A DNA stretch of 64,000 nt from contig JAQGDQ010000089.1 in NCBI GenBank assembly GCA_030141605.1, forward strand, positions 310,001 through 374,000, read 5' to 3'. The translations under genes were made by a program, and so were the position numbers. Source of the stretch: Tubiluchus corallicola. Lineage: Eukaryota; Priapulida; Priapulimorpha; Priapulimorphida; Tubiluchidae. Below are positions 45,515 through 57,880 of this stretch, one piece after another. A model generated the notes under the pieces. It searched no databases, was not told the origin of the DNA, and saw only the letters and a list, made by a program, of their open reading frames with translations. Every line of letters starts with the position of its first letter. Positions within the stretch are counted from its first letter, which is position 1.

Positions 45515-47243
45515 CTAAAATAAAGTAATTACAACTAACAATTAATAATTAATTAAATTAATACGATTATAATTACGTGTAAGCATTTTAATTAGTAAGT
45601 TTTTATGTTTATTTGTCACTCAGTAAGCTTAACAAGTAGTTGAATGTTGGATGAGCCTACTTAACAGATATATTTATGGCACGACCACAATATGGCTGAT
45701 TACCTATGACAATTCTCTTCAATAGCACTGAGCAGAGATGACTTTCAAGGGATTCTACACATGCTCCCTCAACGAGGTACATATGTGGAAGTAAATTAGC
45801 AGACGCCAGAAACAATCTTCTGGACAGTTGTTTTTTAACCATCTGTTTTTTAACCAGATTATTAACTCGCGATTTTTTCGAAATTTTGACCAAACAGCTT
45901 GCGAAAAAACTTTCTAGCGGCGCCTGGTGGGACTCTCGGAAGGAGATATATAGCTCTTTAGAAAGAGGAAGAGCAGGGCTACACGATGATGTGGGCTATA
46001 TTTTAGGACACGTTCACCAAAAGGAGTACTGACGAGTTAATTAGATGTTCTATTTTCGGCAATTTTCGCTTAGAAAACTGCTGACGCAAAGCCATTGTTG
46101 TTGTGACGTCATCCATTATACTCTGCCTATAATCTTATAACTTTAATTCAGTAAAAGCTGCTGTTGGCTTTGCGTTAGGTGAGTAAACAAACACTAGGTA
46201 GGATGCACGCGTATTTTTGATTATGAGTGTATTTATACGCAAAATTTTTTGCGGGGCCTTTGCTAGTCTATATATTAATTCTACTGGTATATATATATAT
46301 ATAAGATTCGAGGCTACAGCTCGGACGACGGCACTATTTGCGGCGATCTATACACCAAACGAAAGGTCTCGATCTAGTGTCGTGCCATTGGGGGTTTATT
46401 TTTCGAATCGGGCCTACTGCGAGGAACGGGGGGGGGGCGAAAAACCTCCAAAAATGGCTTCATTTACTAGAACTAGGAGCGTTACTTTTACATTCAAACC
46501 AATGTTGTTTTTGTTCCTCCATGAAGTCCATCCTCCAGTGGCCTAGAAGTTAAATAATTGCGATAAGTGACACGCGAGATTCTTTTTCATTTTAAATTAG
46601 ATAATTCCAACTTGAATGAACACTCGTAATTTGACAGCTTTTAAATAGGATATAAAATTCTAAGTACTAAGTGAGTAATCAACACAATTATTCGGATACC
46701 TTGGGCCAGTCTGTCGTTTCCCCGGCGTCAAGCAATAATTGATAACCATGTCTGTAATTGTACTAGTTATTCAGATTCGTTGTGATAGGAACTAATTACA
46801 CCCGGATTATCGACGCCGGATAAAAACTTCGGCACACGTGGGTCAGATTAAACCCAAGAACTCCAGAGCTGGAGTCCATAAAAGCCAAGAGTTACAAAGC
46901 CAAATAGCTTTCACAAAATGTAATTGAGATGATTGCATTCCTTGAAACTTTGTAGGTGTCACCTAACCAATGGCATACTGACAAACTATAATCAACAACT
47001 GCCATTGTAGAGATGCAAAAGCTGAATCATGTAAGCACGATTACTATCACATTTACATTATTTTCTGATATTTTGCACTATTAGAAGTGGCAAAAATAAC
47101 AATTAATTGTATTTGTAAATCCTAATACTTCTGTAGTATTTTGAAAATTTGAGTATTTTTACCTGAAATCCTGAACCTCACTTAAGACAATGATTTGGTA
47201 ACGTAAGACAATCAAGGAGGTACTGTCTTATTTATTACTACAG
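45515..47243. other. Stretch upstream of the ADAMTS exon; no signal-peptide exon found
   Basis: The minus frame 45657-45893 begins with a non-ATG codon, and I cannot tie it to the prodomain. An inverted repeat (ACGCAAAGCCA / TGGCTTTGCGT) spans 46081-46178 and encloses TGACGTCA-like sequence. A short TA run lies at 46290-46302. Confidence 0.4.
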
Positions 47244-47523
47244 ATATTGGCAAAATCATCAAACCAGGACAGATATAACACTAAAATATTACATGCACGA
47301 TTATCTAAGAAGAAAAATTGCAAGACAGAAAAGCCTTACAAAGCGTCGATTAAGCTCCACTGGTGTAGCTAGTAAAGTGGTCAATGCAATGTCAACAAAT
47401 ACGTTTTCTACAAAGTTTACTGCCCCGATCTTTGAAGAGAAGGAGCTGGAGGGTTACAAAAATAGCACTTTTGTCAATGCAATAGTAGACAAAAATAGTA
47501 TCCCGGATATAATGCACTGTAAG
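47244..47523 (+). CDS. Unidentified internal exon candidate
   Basis: A frame stays open from a good acceptor (TTATTTATTACTACAG, ending 47243) through ATG 47293 to a candidate donor (AAG/GTCATG at 47524, or ACT/GTAAGG at 47519). The roughly 93 residues look protein-like: a basic block RRKIARQKSLTKRRLSS, then KFTAPIFEEKELEGY and DKNSIPDIMHCK. No domain recognised. Without the donor the frame stops at 47542-47544. It is on the opposite strand to the ADAMTS gene. Could be chance or a transposon fragment. Confidence 0.3.
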
Positions 47524-47617
47524 GTCATGTTTTTCTTACTGTAACAAGCTAGTTACAAAAAGCTGGGTACAAATAGCGAAATCAGTTATAACACGATTGT
47601 AGCTAGTGGGCCTTTTG

Positions 47618-47768
<151 letters not shown>

Positions 47769-48225
47769 AATGTTTAAGTAGCGTAGAACAATTGCAAACT
47801 TTTGCACCCAGTTACTATATACGCCACAAAGCGGTATGCTACGCACATGCTTATAACGCTCGTACTGAGTTGATTATGTCTTTGCGGTTTCTCACAGTAA
47901 AACTTATCGTTTTATCCTTTACGAGTGCCTACAGATTAATCAACACGGGTTTTCTCACCACATGAAAACCTACTACAACTCATAACAACCTAATGAGAGG
48001 CTGAGAATACGGCTGCGTTTCCACTGCGCTCGGACAGACACGCACAGACACGGACTTTTTCTGTATGACTCACACGGAAAAAATTGATACAATGGCCCGC
48101 TTTTGAATACCATTGTTTTACGTGTCTGTCGTTTCCACTGCGTCCGCACGGAAAGACACATATATGCACGGATCCGCACTTTAATTGTTCACTTTTTTGT
48201 GCGGACGGACAAGCTAATTTTTATA

Positions 48226-48358
48226 ATGGAGGACGAACAGATCGTACACGCTGTGCAGATCAGACCTGCTTTGTATGTCAAAAGTAATCCCAAATGCTGC
48301 CACAGTGATTTTACAAGACAGCTGTGGGCCGAAGTGGCCTTTCAACTTAATACTGAAG
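48226..48358 (+). CDS. MADF-domain N-terminal exon of a transposon DNA-binding protein
   Basis: ATG at 48226 opens 44 codons: MEDEQIVHAVQIRPALYVKS then HSDFTRQLWAEVAFQL. The pattern (acidic).LI.AV..RP.LY...(H).D...R...W..(V/I)A..L is the first two helices of the MADF/Myb-SANT-like domain. A donor GAAG/GTAGAA follows at 48359. PIF/Harbinger elements typically carry such a second protein beside the transposase, where it helps DNA binding and nuclear import. The third helix exon was not recognised; the frame without splicing stops at 48379-48381. The longer open frame beginning at 48103 adds translated terminal-repeat sequence and is not a likely start. Confidence 0.6.
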
Positions 48359-49294
48359 GTAGAATATATGTAGCTTTGTAATTAAGTTAACGTTTCTGTA
48401 CATTTAGGCTTGATTTTGCGATGTTATGGTGCATGCATTTTTTAATTTTGTAATATATACATGTATTTATACTCTCTACTGCCACAGTATTTCGACTTTG
48501 CTCTGAAAATTGCATTGCTTTCTTGTGCTGTTACAGGGAGAAAATAATAAGCTTCAAAACATTATTAGTTTTATAATAATAGCCACTCTTTTATTTGAAG
48601 TGAACTCAACTAGGTTATTTAAATTCCCTTAGAAAACCCGCTGTAAAAATTGCAACATATGGGCGTGCAAAATCATAATCAACTGCAACAAGTAATAAGA
48701 AGGAGAAAAGCTACCGTAAATAATTTTAATGCTTAGCATAAGATTTCATTGAAACTGCTACCGTTTGTCTTCACCAGCAATTAAAAAATAGTCATGAGCC
48801 TTTTTCAAAGAGTTTAGTGCCAATGATGTGACAACTTGACCCAATTAAGATCTTACAGTTTCGTATTGAAGTGCAACAACTTCTTTTGCGTTATGTAAAA
48901 GAAAATGCACCAGAATATGGTGTTGGAATGGTGCCCATTGTTAGCTTGAATATTTAGGCAATTATGCATAATCCAGTGCTCAAAAACCTATATTGTTGCA
49001 TAACACAAGCACAAGATTACAACATTTCTTTTGTTTCGAGTTTCATAACGCACATGTATGCTAACCAAATTTAAATTTGAATTGTAAGTGTTAATGTAAA
49101 TTGAAAGCCTCAATGATAATTAAAATTAGACATTAACTATATATAGTACACTTATAATAATATTTCTGAAAATTTGAATAATAATTTCGTGCTAAGATAC
49201 AGTTAATTAGTTGTTGGCTCTGTTTACCTTAGCGTAACAACAAGACGCTGTTCTGGTGAAATACAATCCCGAAAATTTGCATTCTGTTTCTTAA

Positions 49295-49519
49295 GATGTT
49301 CAGAACACAAATCAAAGTAAGATTAGAAAGGTTGTAGGTTTGCAGGTTGCATTCTCAAAAAACAAATGCACTTTTCTTCATCCATTACAACATGTTGCAA
49401 CAAATGATGATATTCGCCTAGCTGTCCACAGTTTTCAAATATTGGATGTACCTAAAGATGATGTTGTTGCTTCCTGTATCGCCTACTTGCATTTTTCTTT
49501 AACCACCACAGCAAATTAA
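49295..49519 (+). pseudogene. BESS-like C-terminal segment of the transposon protein
   Basis: A 74-codon open frame closing at TAA 49517-49519 contains CTFLHPLQHV then DDIRLAVHSFQILDV. FL.(P)L..V......R+......IL.V fits the BESS protein-interaction motif that often follows MADF domains. An acceptor (GTAGGTTTGCAG, ending 49344) lies within it, so the exon may begin there. The tail VVASCIAYLHFSL also vaguely recalls the C-terminus of HARBI1-type transposases; I prefer BESS because of the MADF exon upstream, but the call is tentative. Confidence 0.35.
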
Positions 49520-49697
49520 AAATCTTCTTTCTTCTAGAAAGTCTCATGTTTAGAATTTCGCGCTAAAGTTTTGGCTCATTTCTGACGTATTTATGGAATG
49601 AGTGCGGTCCCATGGAAACAACTTTGCCGATGTAAAACGTGCGGATAGAAAAGTCTGTGTCTGTACGTGTCTGGGCGGACGTAGTGGAAACGCGGCC

Positions 49698-51375
49698 TAA
49701 CACACAAAACAACTTCAAATTGATTATACACCACGAAAGATTCTGGAATTATACAAAAGGCATGTTAAGCAACATACACCAGACAAGCTAAGGATAGTAA
49801 GCTTATTCGGCTAGTATATTGCTTTACAGTAAAAATTTGGCAATTTGTCAAATTTGTTTCCTCTCGAATTGCTAATAAAAATTAATTATGACGGAAAATT
49901 AGGTAAGCTGACGATAAGACCTTCGAGATTCTGAGAGTTTGTGTCAGGTGCAAAGACAATGAAATGTTTTGCACTGGTTAGGCCTACAAAATAATTAAAA
50001 ATGTTTAGTTTTATTAATAGTTGTCTGAGTTTTACAAATTTTTTCATGTTATAGCCCAATAAAAAGTAGTTAACGTGAACTTCTCCCATGTTTAACGATG
50101 TTTCAGTAAACTGGTGTTAAACAGACGTATTTCAGGGGGTCACAACCACACGTTTACTGTACTGTACAAATCTCAGACGGAGGTCATTCCTTCTATAAAT
50201 TAGGCATCAACATAAGAATGGCGGTTGCTTAGAAGTTTCCCTTTTATGACCGAACTGGAGTGTTAACACTTGTCCCGTACGGTGTTTGTATAAGCCTTTC
50301 TCAAGTTCTGCATCGTCCGAATTTTGTAGGTTATTTGAAGGGGTTTTTAACATAAGGTTCTCATTGTAGAATTCAAGCTACGCTCAGCCTATTTCAGCCC
50401 CTGACTATTTTAACAAGAATGAAAAACTATGTATTTAAATAAGAAATCGCATAACATTTACTAAAAACTTTCGAGCTGACAACCAAAATAGAGAATTGCT
50501 GATGCAAATGCTTTGGAAACTCAAATGGCTCTGATCAAAAACATAGAAAGTGATACGAAACATGAATGGTTTTTATTATAACGATGCAATACTACACTCA
50601 CCAAACTTGTGAAATAAAAATATGCCGAGTGCAAGAAGGCATGTAAGGTCATGTTTTTACAAATTCTCGAACTCAAGTTCAATTCATGAGAATGTGTCTG
50701 CCCCATACTAATGCAGGGCTTCATTAATGCAGCACTAACTATCATAGTCACTAATATCGAAATACTGGACGGATACAAATTTACCTGGGCATTAAAGAAT
50801 TAATTTTAGCTATATGTTTAGCTTATGTACGTATGGCGATGATTAAGATGCTTATTTGCCTTAGGCGTGTGAGCAAAACTTTGTCGATTCATTTCAGGAC
50901 AAGCAATTCAAATTTTGGGTTGAATGTTGAAGAGAGGTTGAGTTAACAATGTGCAAAGACATGGATAGCATTCTGTTTTACAAGAAAGTTACGATACCAA
51001 TATCAGTGACTTGTAATTGGCCATCGACATACTTGCGGTACGTCCTACACTGATTCTTCATGCCCTAAAGCAATAATTGCATTGTTAAAATGAAATGAAG
51101 CCACTCTGGAATCCGGATAAAAACGTAAATTATATTTTTACGTCTGAATGTAACTTACCACCCGACACATCCAAGCCGTTACCGTTCTGTGAACTTATCC
51201 GCAGTGCACCGGTGACACATCCGCATAAAAGAACCAGTGACGTCACAGCCAGAACAGAACGCATTGTTACACTGTACTCCGCGAAAATTCACCTATTGTT
51301 TTATAAACACGCATTAGTATAAAGTTACTACTGTTGGGTACCATACTGCCGACACACCAAAAAGTTGCATGCTAT
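49698..51375. other. Stretch without a recognised gene
   Basis: A TGTTTAAC / GTTAAACA stem is visible near 50089-50125, and TGACGTCA lies at 51238-51245. The minus frame 50521-50778 has a hydrophobic start but begins with a non-ATG codon and has no donor, so it is not called as the ADAMTS signal-peptide exon. Confidence 0.45.
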
Positions 51376-51458
51376 ACGCACGCATTCTGAAACAGCGAGC
51401 ATTTTGCAGTTTACGGCACGCATTCTGAAAGAGCGAGCATTTTGCAAGCAGCAAACGG
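51376..51458. repeat. 38 bp direct repeat, two units
   Basis: CGCATTCTGAAACAGCGAGC (51381) and CGCATTCTGAAAGAGCGAGC (51419) are each followed by ATTTTGCA; spacing 38 bp. Confidence 0.85.
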
Positions 51459-51624
51459 CTCAGCAGAGTAACCAGCGTATCCGAACATATCCGTACCTAA
51501 GTACGTATAGATACGCTGCCGCCACCTAAAGGGAGTTTTCGGTAATGTTCTATACTTTGGCTAGAATACAATTCGTCGGCAGTCATCACAAATTTCCCGG
51601 AATCTTTCGGGCCTCTTTGGGTTT

Positions 51625-51772
51625 TAGCTCTCTCTTTTCATCTCTCCTCTCTCTTCTCTCTCTTCGCCACTCTCACTTTTTCTTTCTTTTGCTCTCTCTC
51701 TTGCTCTTTCTCTCTCTTTCTTTCTTTCTTTTGCTCGCTCTCGCACTCACTCTCCTTTTCACTTCTCTTGCC
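51625..51772. repeat. CT-rich polypyrimidine tract
   Basis: Degenerate CTCT/TTTC runs on the plus strand give the Ser/Leu-rich frame 51545-51979. The pyrimidine bias, rather than coding, explains the open frame. Confidence 0.8.
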
Positions 51773-52455
51773 GTAAAATTACACCAAGCAACATTTGCAC
51801 AGGAGTTTCATCACGTGATTACTTTTGATACTAGCTTTTCTCACGCTATCAAACTCACTAGGTGCGACAAGCTAACTTGCAATGTTACGCACAAAAGCAG
51901 CAAAAAACTTGCTATGATCACTAAAATTCCAATTGGAATCTCTGCAAGTTTCACAAACTGTACTGCATCATATGACTAACAAAGACTAATTCCTCTACCA
52001 CCAGCACGCGGCTCTTTTATTCCATCCATAGAGTTGTATTAGTTGCTTTACTAGAACGTGTTTTAATGGTTCGAATTCTTCGCAATTTACCCCGTAAAGC
52101 TTGGGGCGTATCTTGATCCAGGAAAATCGAGTAGTTTTCAGGATGTGCCTTTATTGCCTTGTTAAAGAAGTTTAATGTTTCCCATGAAAAAAGTGAGATG
52201 GTGCGTCGGGTGTTGCAATACTATGCAGCGAAAAGTAATACTGTTTGTTAACAAAATTTTGCAAGTCTCATTGAAAGTATACATGGACGCCTCATAATTC
52301 TTACAGCTTATAAAATCTGGCTTCTACTGAATTATGGCCCCATTTTATGCGAATTCAGTCAGTGAGTTGCGTTTGTGTGCTGCAGCGTGATTTGTAAAGC
52401 TTTGGTTACTTGCTTATCATCAAACTACTGAGCAACAGCCACCTTGGGAACAAAT
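51773..52455. other. Stretch without a recognised gene
   Basis: No feature recognised. Confidence 0.5.
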
Positions 52456-53000
52456 TTCTGCATTGAATCCAGAAGCCAAGGCGCTCTGATGTCTAGCAAC
52501 ATGGGGAGCTTTGCGTGTTGAAAATGGCATTGTTCAGCCAGTACGGTAGATTATACGATACTGTTTAGGGACCCCTCCGGGATTTCTTTTTTTTGGGGGG
52601 GGCGTAACTTTCTTGACTTTATTAACTTTACTCGTAGCACCCCTTTGAATAATGGAGTTTCCCTCCAATACTGTCTAATCCTAACCCTAACCTCACCCCT
52701 TCGAATAATAATGAAACGGTCCAAGTGTGACCTTCTGCATTGAGTCCAGAAGCCAAGGCGCTCTGATGTCTAGCAACAATGGGGGAGCTTTGCGTGTTGA
52801 AAATGGCATTGTTCAGCACCAGTAGTGTAGATTATACGACATTGTACGGTTTTAGGGACCCCTCCGGGATTTCTTTTTGGGGGGGGCAACTTTCTTAACT
52901 TTACTCCTAGCACCCCTCTGAATAATGGAGTTGCCCTCCAATACTGTCTAACCCTAACTCTAACCTCACCCCTTCGTATAATGAAACGGTCCAAGTGTGG
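52456..53000. repeat. 277 bp tandem duplication with CCCTAA-like segments
   Basis: TTCTGCATTGA(A/G)TCCAGAAG begins at 52456 and 52733, a 277 bp period. Both units carry GGGACCCCTCCGGGATTTCT, a G-run, GAATAATGGAGTT.CCCTCC, CTAA(T/C)CCTAACCCTAACCTC and GAAACGGTCCAAGTGTG. A few indels separate them. Further CCCTAA-like phrases continue to about 53075. Confidence 0.93.
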
Positions 53001-53097
53001 GGTCAACCTTAACCCTAGTTGTTACCCCTACCTCACCTCTTCAAATAATGACTAACCCTAAACCTAGTTGTTAAACTTAACTAAATTAAAGTATCCA

Positions 53098-53168
53098 TAA
53101 GTGAGATTCGAACTCGGGTTCGATTGCATGCGAAGCCTCCTCCTTACCTCCCAGGCCACACCGTCACA
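53098..53168 (-). mobile_element. tRNA-like SINE head or tRNA pseudogene
   Basis: On the minus strand TGTGGCCTGGGAGGTAAGG is an A-box-like D arm and CCGAGTTCGAATCTCAC a good T arm/B box, at normal tRNA spacing. The anticodon arm is poor (GC-TTCGCAT-GC only) and the acceptor stem does not close. Directly follows the CCCTAA-like block. Confidence 0.5.
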
Positions 53169-54278
53169 TATTTCTTTGCAGGTGTTAAATATGGTATAAG
53201 TGGTGTAGGTTTATTATTGTGCATGTGTATGCGGTGGACTTTGCTTTGCGCGCTTTGCGTTCTTCGCGTTGAGCGCACAGGATCGTAAACAAACCCGCAT
53301 GGCAAATTACATTATCGTCAGTTTCAACAACAATTTTAATGGTATAGAGTGCTGCAAAGGTGAGTTGACTAACAAAATAAAATGAATTTTCAGAAATCAG
53401 TATGGTGGCAACAACAATGACAGCAAATCTAGTCTGATGTCATAGCATGCAAAGGATATAGAGCGATAATGTTTATGTTTTTTCTAATTTTGAATGCTTT
53501 ATTATGCACTAATGGTAACTGTTACAACCTTAAAAAGTCAATGTTTCTTAAATTAAATTATCAGCAGTAACTTTGCAAATTCACCAGTGTCTATTAATGA
53601 TATTTATGCCCACTGAAGGATAACTAACTAGGTGACCTAAAGACAGAAACAACAAACTGAATAAAAAAATTAAACAAAAATTATTTATTATAAAGCTATT
53701 ATAATTTACAGGTTTTCTGCAGTGGGAGCATGCTGAAAATGAAAACAGTTGTTGATACGTGAAGGATTCTGGCTATCATCAAACCAAAATGCAAAAGAGG
53801 ACTATTATCAGTGCCACAGGAGTGGTGTATTTAAAGGACTTGGGTAAAGAAAGCAGCATCTGAAAGTACAAGGATCAATGAGGCAAAGATTTAAATGCTC
53901 TGCAAGACTAACATTCTGGACTAATAAAAATGGTAAGAAATTGTAGCTGTAAACGAGTTGACAATTTTTCTGACTAAGTAGTAAACTAAAATGCATTAGT
54001 GATTCATTACTTACTTTCGATTCTGGATGCATTCTTTAATTTAGTTTTGCATAACTAAAACTATAGATGCCTTCAAGTTACCAGAAATTTCTAGTGACTA
54101 AAAGCTAAATACGGTACTGTCCATCTTTCTGGTGAAAGTGCAAAGTATTTTTTATATATGAAAGCTGAATAAGGAAACTTGTAAAAGACTCATATTATTA
54201 TTATTTAATTCATATTATACTCACATTGATATTATTTTTTTAAGTTGCTATATTGGGTTCATTTTTATTAGCTTTGTT

Positions 54279-54281
<3 letters not shown>
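53169..54281. other. Stretch without a recognised gene
   Basis: The minus frame 53808-54032 starts with a true ATG and has a perfect donor-like AAA/GTAAGT just after six codons (MHPESK), but no acceptor and the wrong phase for the ADAMTS exon. Nothing else was seen. Confidence 0.4.

Positions 54282-54325
<44 letters not shown>
54282..54325. repeat. TA microsatellite
   Basis: About 22 uninterrupted TA dinucleotides. Confidence 0.97.
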
Positions 54326-54329
<4 letters not shown>

Positions 54330-57300
54330 TTAATACTAACTATAGTAGTAACTTTTTCAGGAACAAAAGTAATATACTAATTGGTCCACTCACATAGCTT
54401 GGGTGGCATCAGCCATTTAATTCTACGGAAGGAAGAACAGCATGAAATAGTGGACATGTTGCCAACAGGAATATCCATTGACAAAATTGGACAACCTTGA
54501 AGCTAAAGTGTGTTGAGAGAGGAAATTTACTTTTTACTGTATGTAAAACATAAGTAGACATTGACAAGCTGCAAGCATCGAGTTATCATTATTGTAATTC
54601 AAGAGCTGTGTTACCGTTGTGGCAAACTGATATGGCTGCAATTTTTACTATAACAAAGAACAATGTTAAACATTCCACTTAATTATATGCTTAAGATTGA
54701 TCTTAAATGCTGTCGAGTGCTAATACTGACTGACTGACTCATTGACTGACTCACTAACTGATTGATTGACTGAAATGACAGACTGATTGATTGCTAAATC
54801 GAGTGATTGATTTCGCGCTCTTTTTCTATTCTGTTTTTGCTATGTAAACACATAAACCTAATTTCTGGGCTTCTAAATTGCTCGTGCTTGTAAGTTAATT
54901 ATGGTTTCATTTTGGTTAGTTTCTACGTAATATGACAGATATTAATCAGGAATACGTGAGTAGTACTATGTATCTATTAAGGCAGTGCAGAGGCTTCGAG
55001 AAACGTAACAGCTGGGGGATGGTGGTGTTGGAAGAGTGATATTGGCCGAGAGCTTCCCCAATTGGGTCTGCCGTGGCTGGAAATAGACAAAAATTAATGT
55101 TCTATATTTTTTAAGCTTTTAGAGGACCTTTTTGGCAACTTAATATTAAAAATACAAGGCTATGTGAGTTTAATTCAATTGAAGTCATAACCGTACTCGT
55201 ACGCGTTGGGCTTATTGGTTGACTGACTGTCTGCAGAGTGCTAGACATACATGTATATCTTAATGCAGATCCTAGCGCCATCTGTTGTGTCAATAAATTA
55301 CTGTTAAGACAAGAAAAATTTTTGTTTCAGTACTTTTAATGCTTTATGCCACCGAGGTAGCAAATGGCTGGATTATCACGAAATCAGTACTTTTTATGCG
55401 GTCGTCATTTGGTGTGATCCTTATTATCGTTGTTATCATCTTTGTCACAATCGGGTTTTTACGCTTTTTGTTTTAAACAAATTGCTAACTGCATCAAAAA
55501 GATTTTCATACTAATTTTTATACCAAGCTGTCAAGGCATGAATTTGGTTCAAATCTGGCCAGGCTCAGCCCAATTTTTTCGAATTTGTTTTCGCCTGGCT
55601 GTTTCAAAACTATTAACAATGCTCTGCTTACATTGCTACCCCTTGAAAGTGACATCTTACTAAACTTACATAACTAAGATCACTTCGTTTCTAGTTGTGC
55701 TACCTTACTACAACTGCTCAAATATGTGGCAATAAAACCATTACTTGTGAAATCGGCATCCGTTGCATTTATTACCTTGACAAATTTAAATGTTGTCCAT
55801 CGTATCAATGTCTGTATTATAAGTTGTGTATGGCTATTGTTTATTGTTAGACTGATTATTGAGCAATAATTACGTTTGGATGATTATTAATACTTAGATT
55901 AATAAATTGTTTAGATTGTTAATCTTTGGCTTGAAAAATAATATGATTCTGCAAATATGGAATAATCGATCAGCATGCCGATACGCATGACGATAATCAG
56001 CATGTGCTATTGCATGATTCTGTTCCGAGGTCCGACGCTCGACAGAACTCTACGTAGGTCTTCCGAAGGCTGACGACTCAGTTCGGTGGGCGGTCGAAGC
56101 CTGCACCCCCCAATTGGTGATGCTGGTAGTTGTTGCATAGTTTACAGTCAAAAATCGTAGAAAAACAAATCAAACCGAATTTTAGAGTTCAAAAGCGACA
56201 ATTTAAAGCCAAAAAACATAAACCCAGTAACCATGCCTAAGATCTAGAAAAATTCCCGCCACTAGACAGGCAGACAGGTGTGAAACACACTATAAAACTG
56301 AATTCCGACAACTGGCAACGTCACGTGATAGTTTGTCCTTTAAAATTGTTTTTGTACAGGAAACAAATAGCTCAACCAATTGCAGATAATGTTATTGGCT
56401 TCCTCATTTAACGCTGGATCACGACATTACCTGCAGGTTGAATGGTCAGGTATGCATAATTATAAGGCACGTTCACAACTTTTCGGGCTCATATTGCTCT
56501 ATATTATAATATCGCTTTTCATTTGTGTGTGAGGTTTTATTTCCGAAGCTTACAATTGAATTTATGTATAGATAACTAGTCAGAAATATTTTTATTTTCT
56601 ACCTGCATAATACTAATCCAAAAGGTAGTTATTTTAACTTTTATTAATTTCTATCATCAGTAATATTGATGAAAACGCGTAACAGTATTAATGATAACGT
56701 AGCACTAATTTCTAAGGAAATGTTTGTTTACATAAATTGTTTTAATATCGTACCGGTTTACTGTAAGTTCTAAAGACAGTTGACGATGATCAATGATATA
56801 AGGTCGAAACGTTCTCGTTCTGGAAGTTGTGTGGATGATTTAAATAAACTCCTTTATAATCCTAAAAGAATAAGTTAAAATGCCCATAAATCTAAAAAAA
56901 TCTTTATTTTTTCTTCAGTGCGCCCTCTCGGACTTCAACAGTTGCACAGAAAGATACAATAATAAAAAATTGCAGATGAAACTACATATAAAATAACGGT
57001 GTATAATGTCAATAAAACAGGATACAAAAAGCATGAAGAGGCTGAATTAAAAACTAAACTAAGAGAAAAAGTAAAATTGCCAATTAAGAAAACAAAAGAG
57101 AATTAAACTGACAAACCTGACATCCGTTAAATATAACTAAGATCTTGAAAGATAACCAAATGTTTTCAAGCTATTACGATATTTAATTATTTTCAGGCTA
57201 AATTCTTTTATGCTCGCAGTTACTCATTATCAAACTTTCTTCCTCGTCCAACCCGCAGCACAAGTATAAGGCTTTTCGAAATAATGTTTGGATGGTGAAC

Positions 57301-57779
57301 ATACACACACACACACACGCACCCACACACAAATAATTTATGGTGTGCATATAAGGATGTGTATATTGCAACAGATCGAGTTACTGCTTGTTAATTTTTA
57401 TTAAACATGCCATTTTCTTATTAATTTTTTGGATACGTGGAGTTATGGATATTGAAATTATATAACTAATAATAATTCCTATAGTTGGCAATTGGCCAAA
57501 ATTTCTGACGGATAAGGATACGGATACACTATGGTACGGGTCGCTTCAATGGGAAATAGATTAGACTATAAATTCTATAATATGTGAATAGCCGCTGAAT
57601 CATAGATGGAGTTGTTGTGCCTATAGATAATTATGAAATGCATAATTATGTGTTCTGATTAATTATCATTTTGGTATGATTCATCATCGTGCCCTGATTA
57701 TTGTACGGAACTACCCATTGCAAAATACTTTGATCCAAAATGTCGTCCAGTCACGTGTCATAACAAACGCACGCCATTC
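54326..57779. other. Stretch without a recognised gene
   Basis: Degenerate GACT/GATT tetranucleotide repeats lie at 54725-54810 and a (CA)n run at 57301-57330. A GC-richer patch at 55975-56125 is unexplained. No exon recognised. Confidence 0.45.
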
Positions 57780-57872
57780 GCATTTTATAGGTTCTTGTTG
57801 CTGCTGTAGTGTAGCTGGTTATACGAAGCACGAAGCTTAAAGTACATGTAAATTTAATGTAAATCTCGTGAG
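57780..57872 (+). promoter_or_regulatory. Possible 5' non-coding exon / promoter region
   Basis: A CACGTG E-box lies just upstream (57752-57757). The sequence ends at a near-consensus donor, GTGAG/GTAAGC (57873). No ATG-initiated frame runs through it. It would suit a leader exon for the plus-strand coding exon at 60757, but the link is inference from strand and distance only. Confidence 0.2.
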
Positions 57873-57880
57873 GTAAGCCT

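Larger units (their letters stand above)
48011..49697 (+). mobile_element. PIF/Harbinger-like element with long terminal inverted repeats
   Basis: The 1687 bp element begins GGCTGCGTTTCCACTGCG and ends with the inverse of GGCCGCGTTTCCACTACG. The repeats extend about 50 bp inward (CAGACACG(C/T)ACAGACAC(G/A)GACTTTT). It is flanked by TAC and TAA, compatible with a mutated 3 bp TWA target. GTTTCCACTGCG is repeated directly at 48131, and TCCGCAC / GTGCGGA forms a subterminal hairpin (48172-48206). Inside are remnants of a MADF protein (48226-48358) and a BESS-like segment (49295-49519). No DDE transposase was recognised. PIF/Harbinger is inferred from the ends, the target and the accessory DNA-binding ORF. 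Confidence 0.75.

Noticed and set aside
45657-45893. Additional ADAMTS exon upstream of 45514
   Set aside because: Non-ATG start, Lys-rich repeat-like N-terminus, no prodomain motif; only a weak GTTAAG donor at its end.
50521-50778. ADAMTS signal-peptide exon
   Set aside because: Begins with a non-ATG codon, no consensus donor in the needed phase, and hydrophobic segment not followed by prodomain-like sequence.
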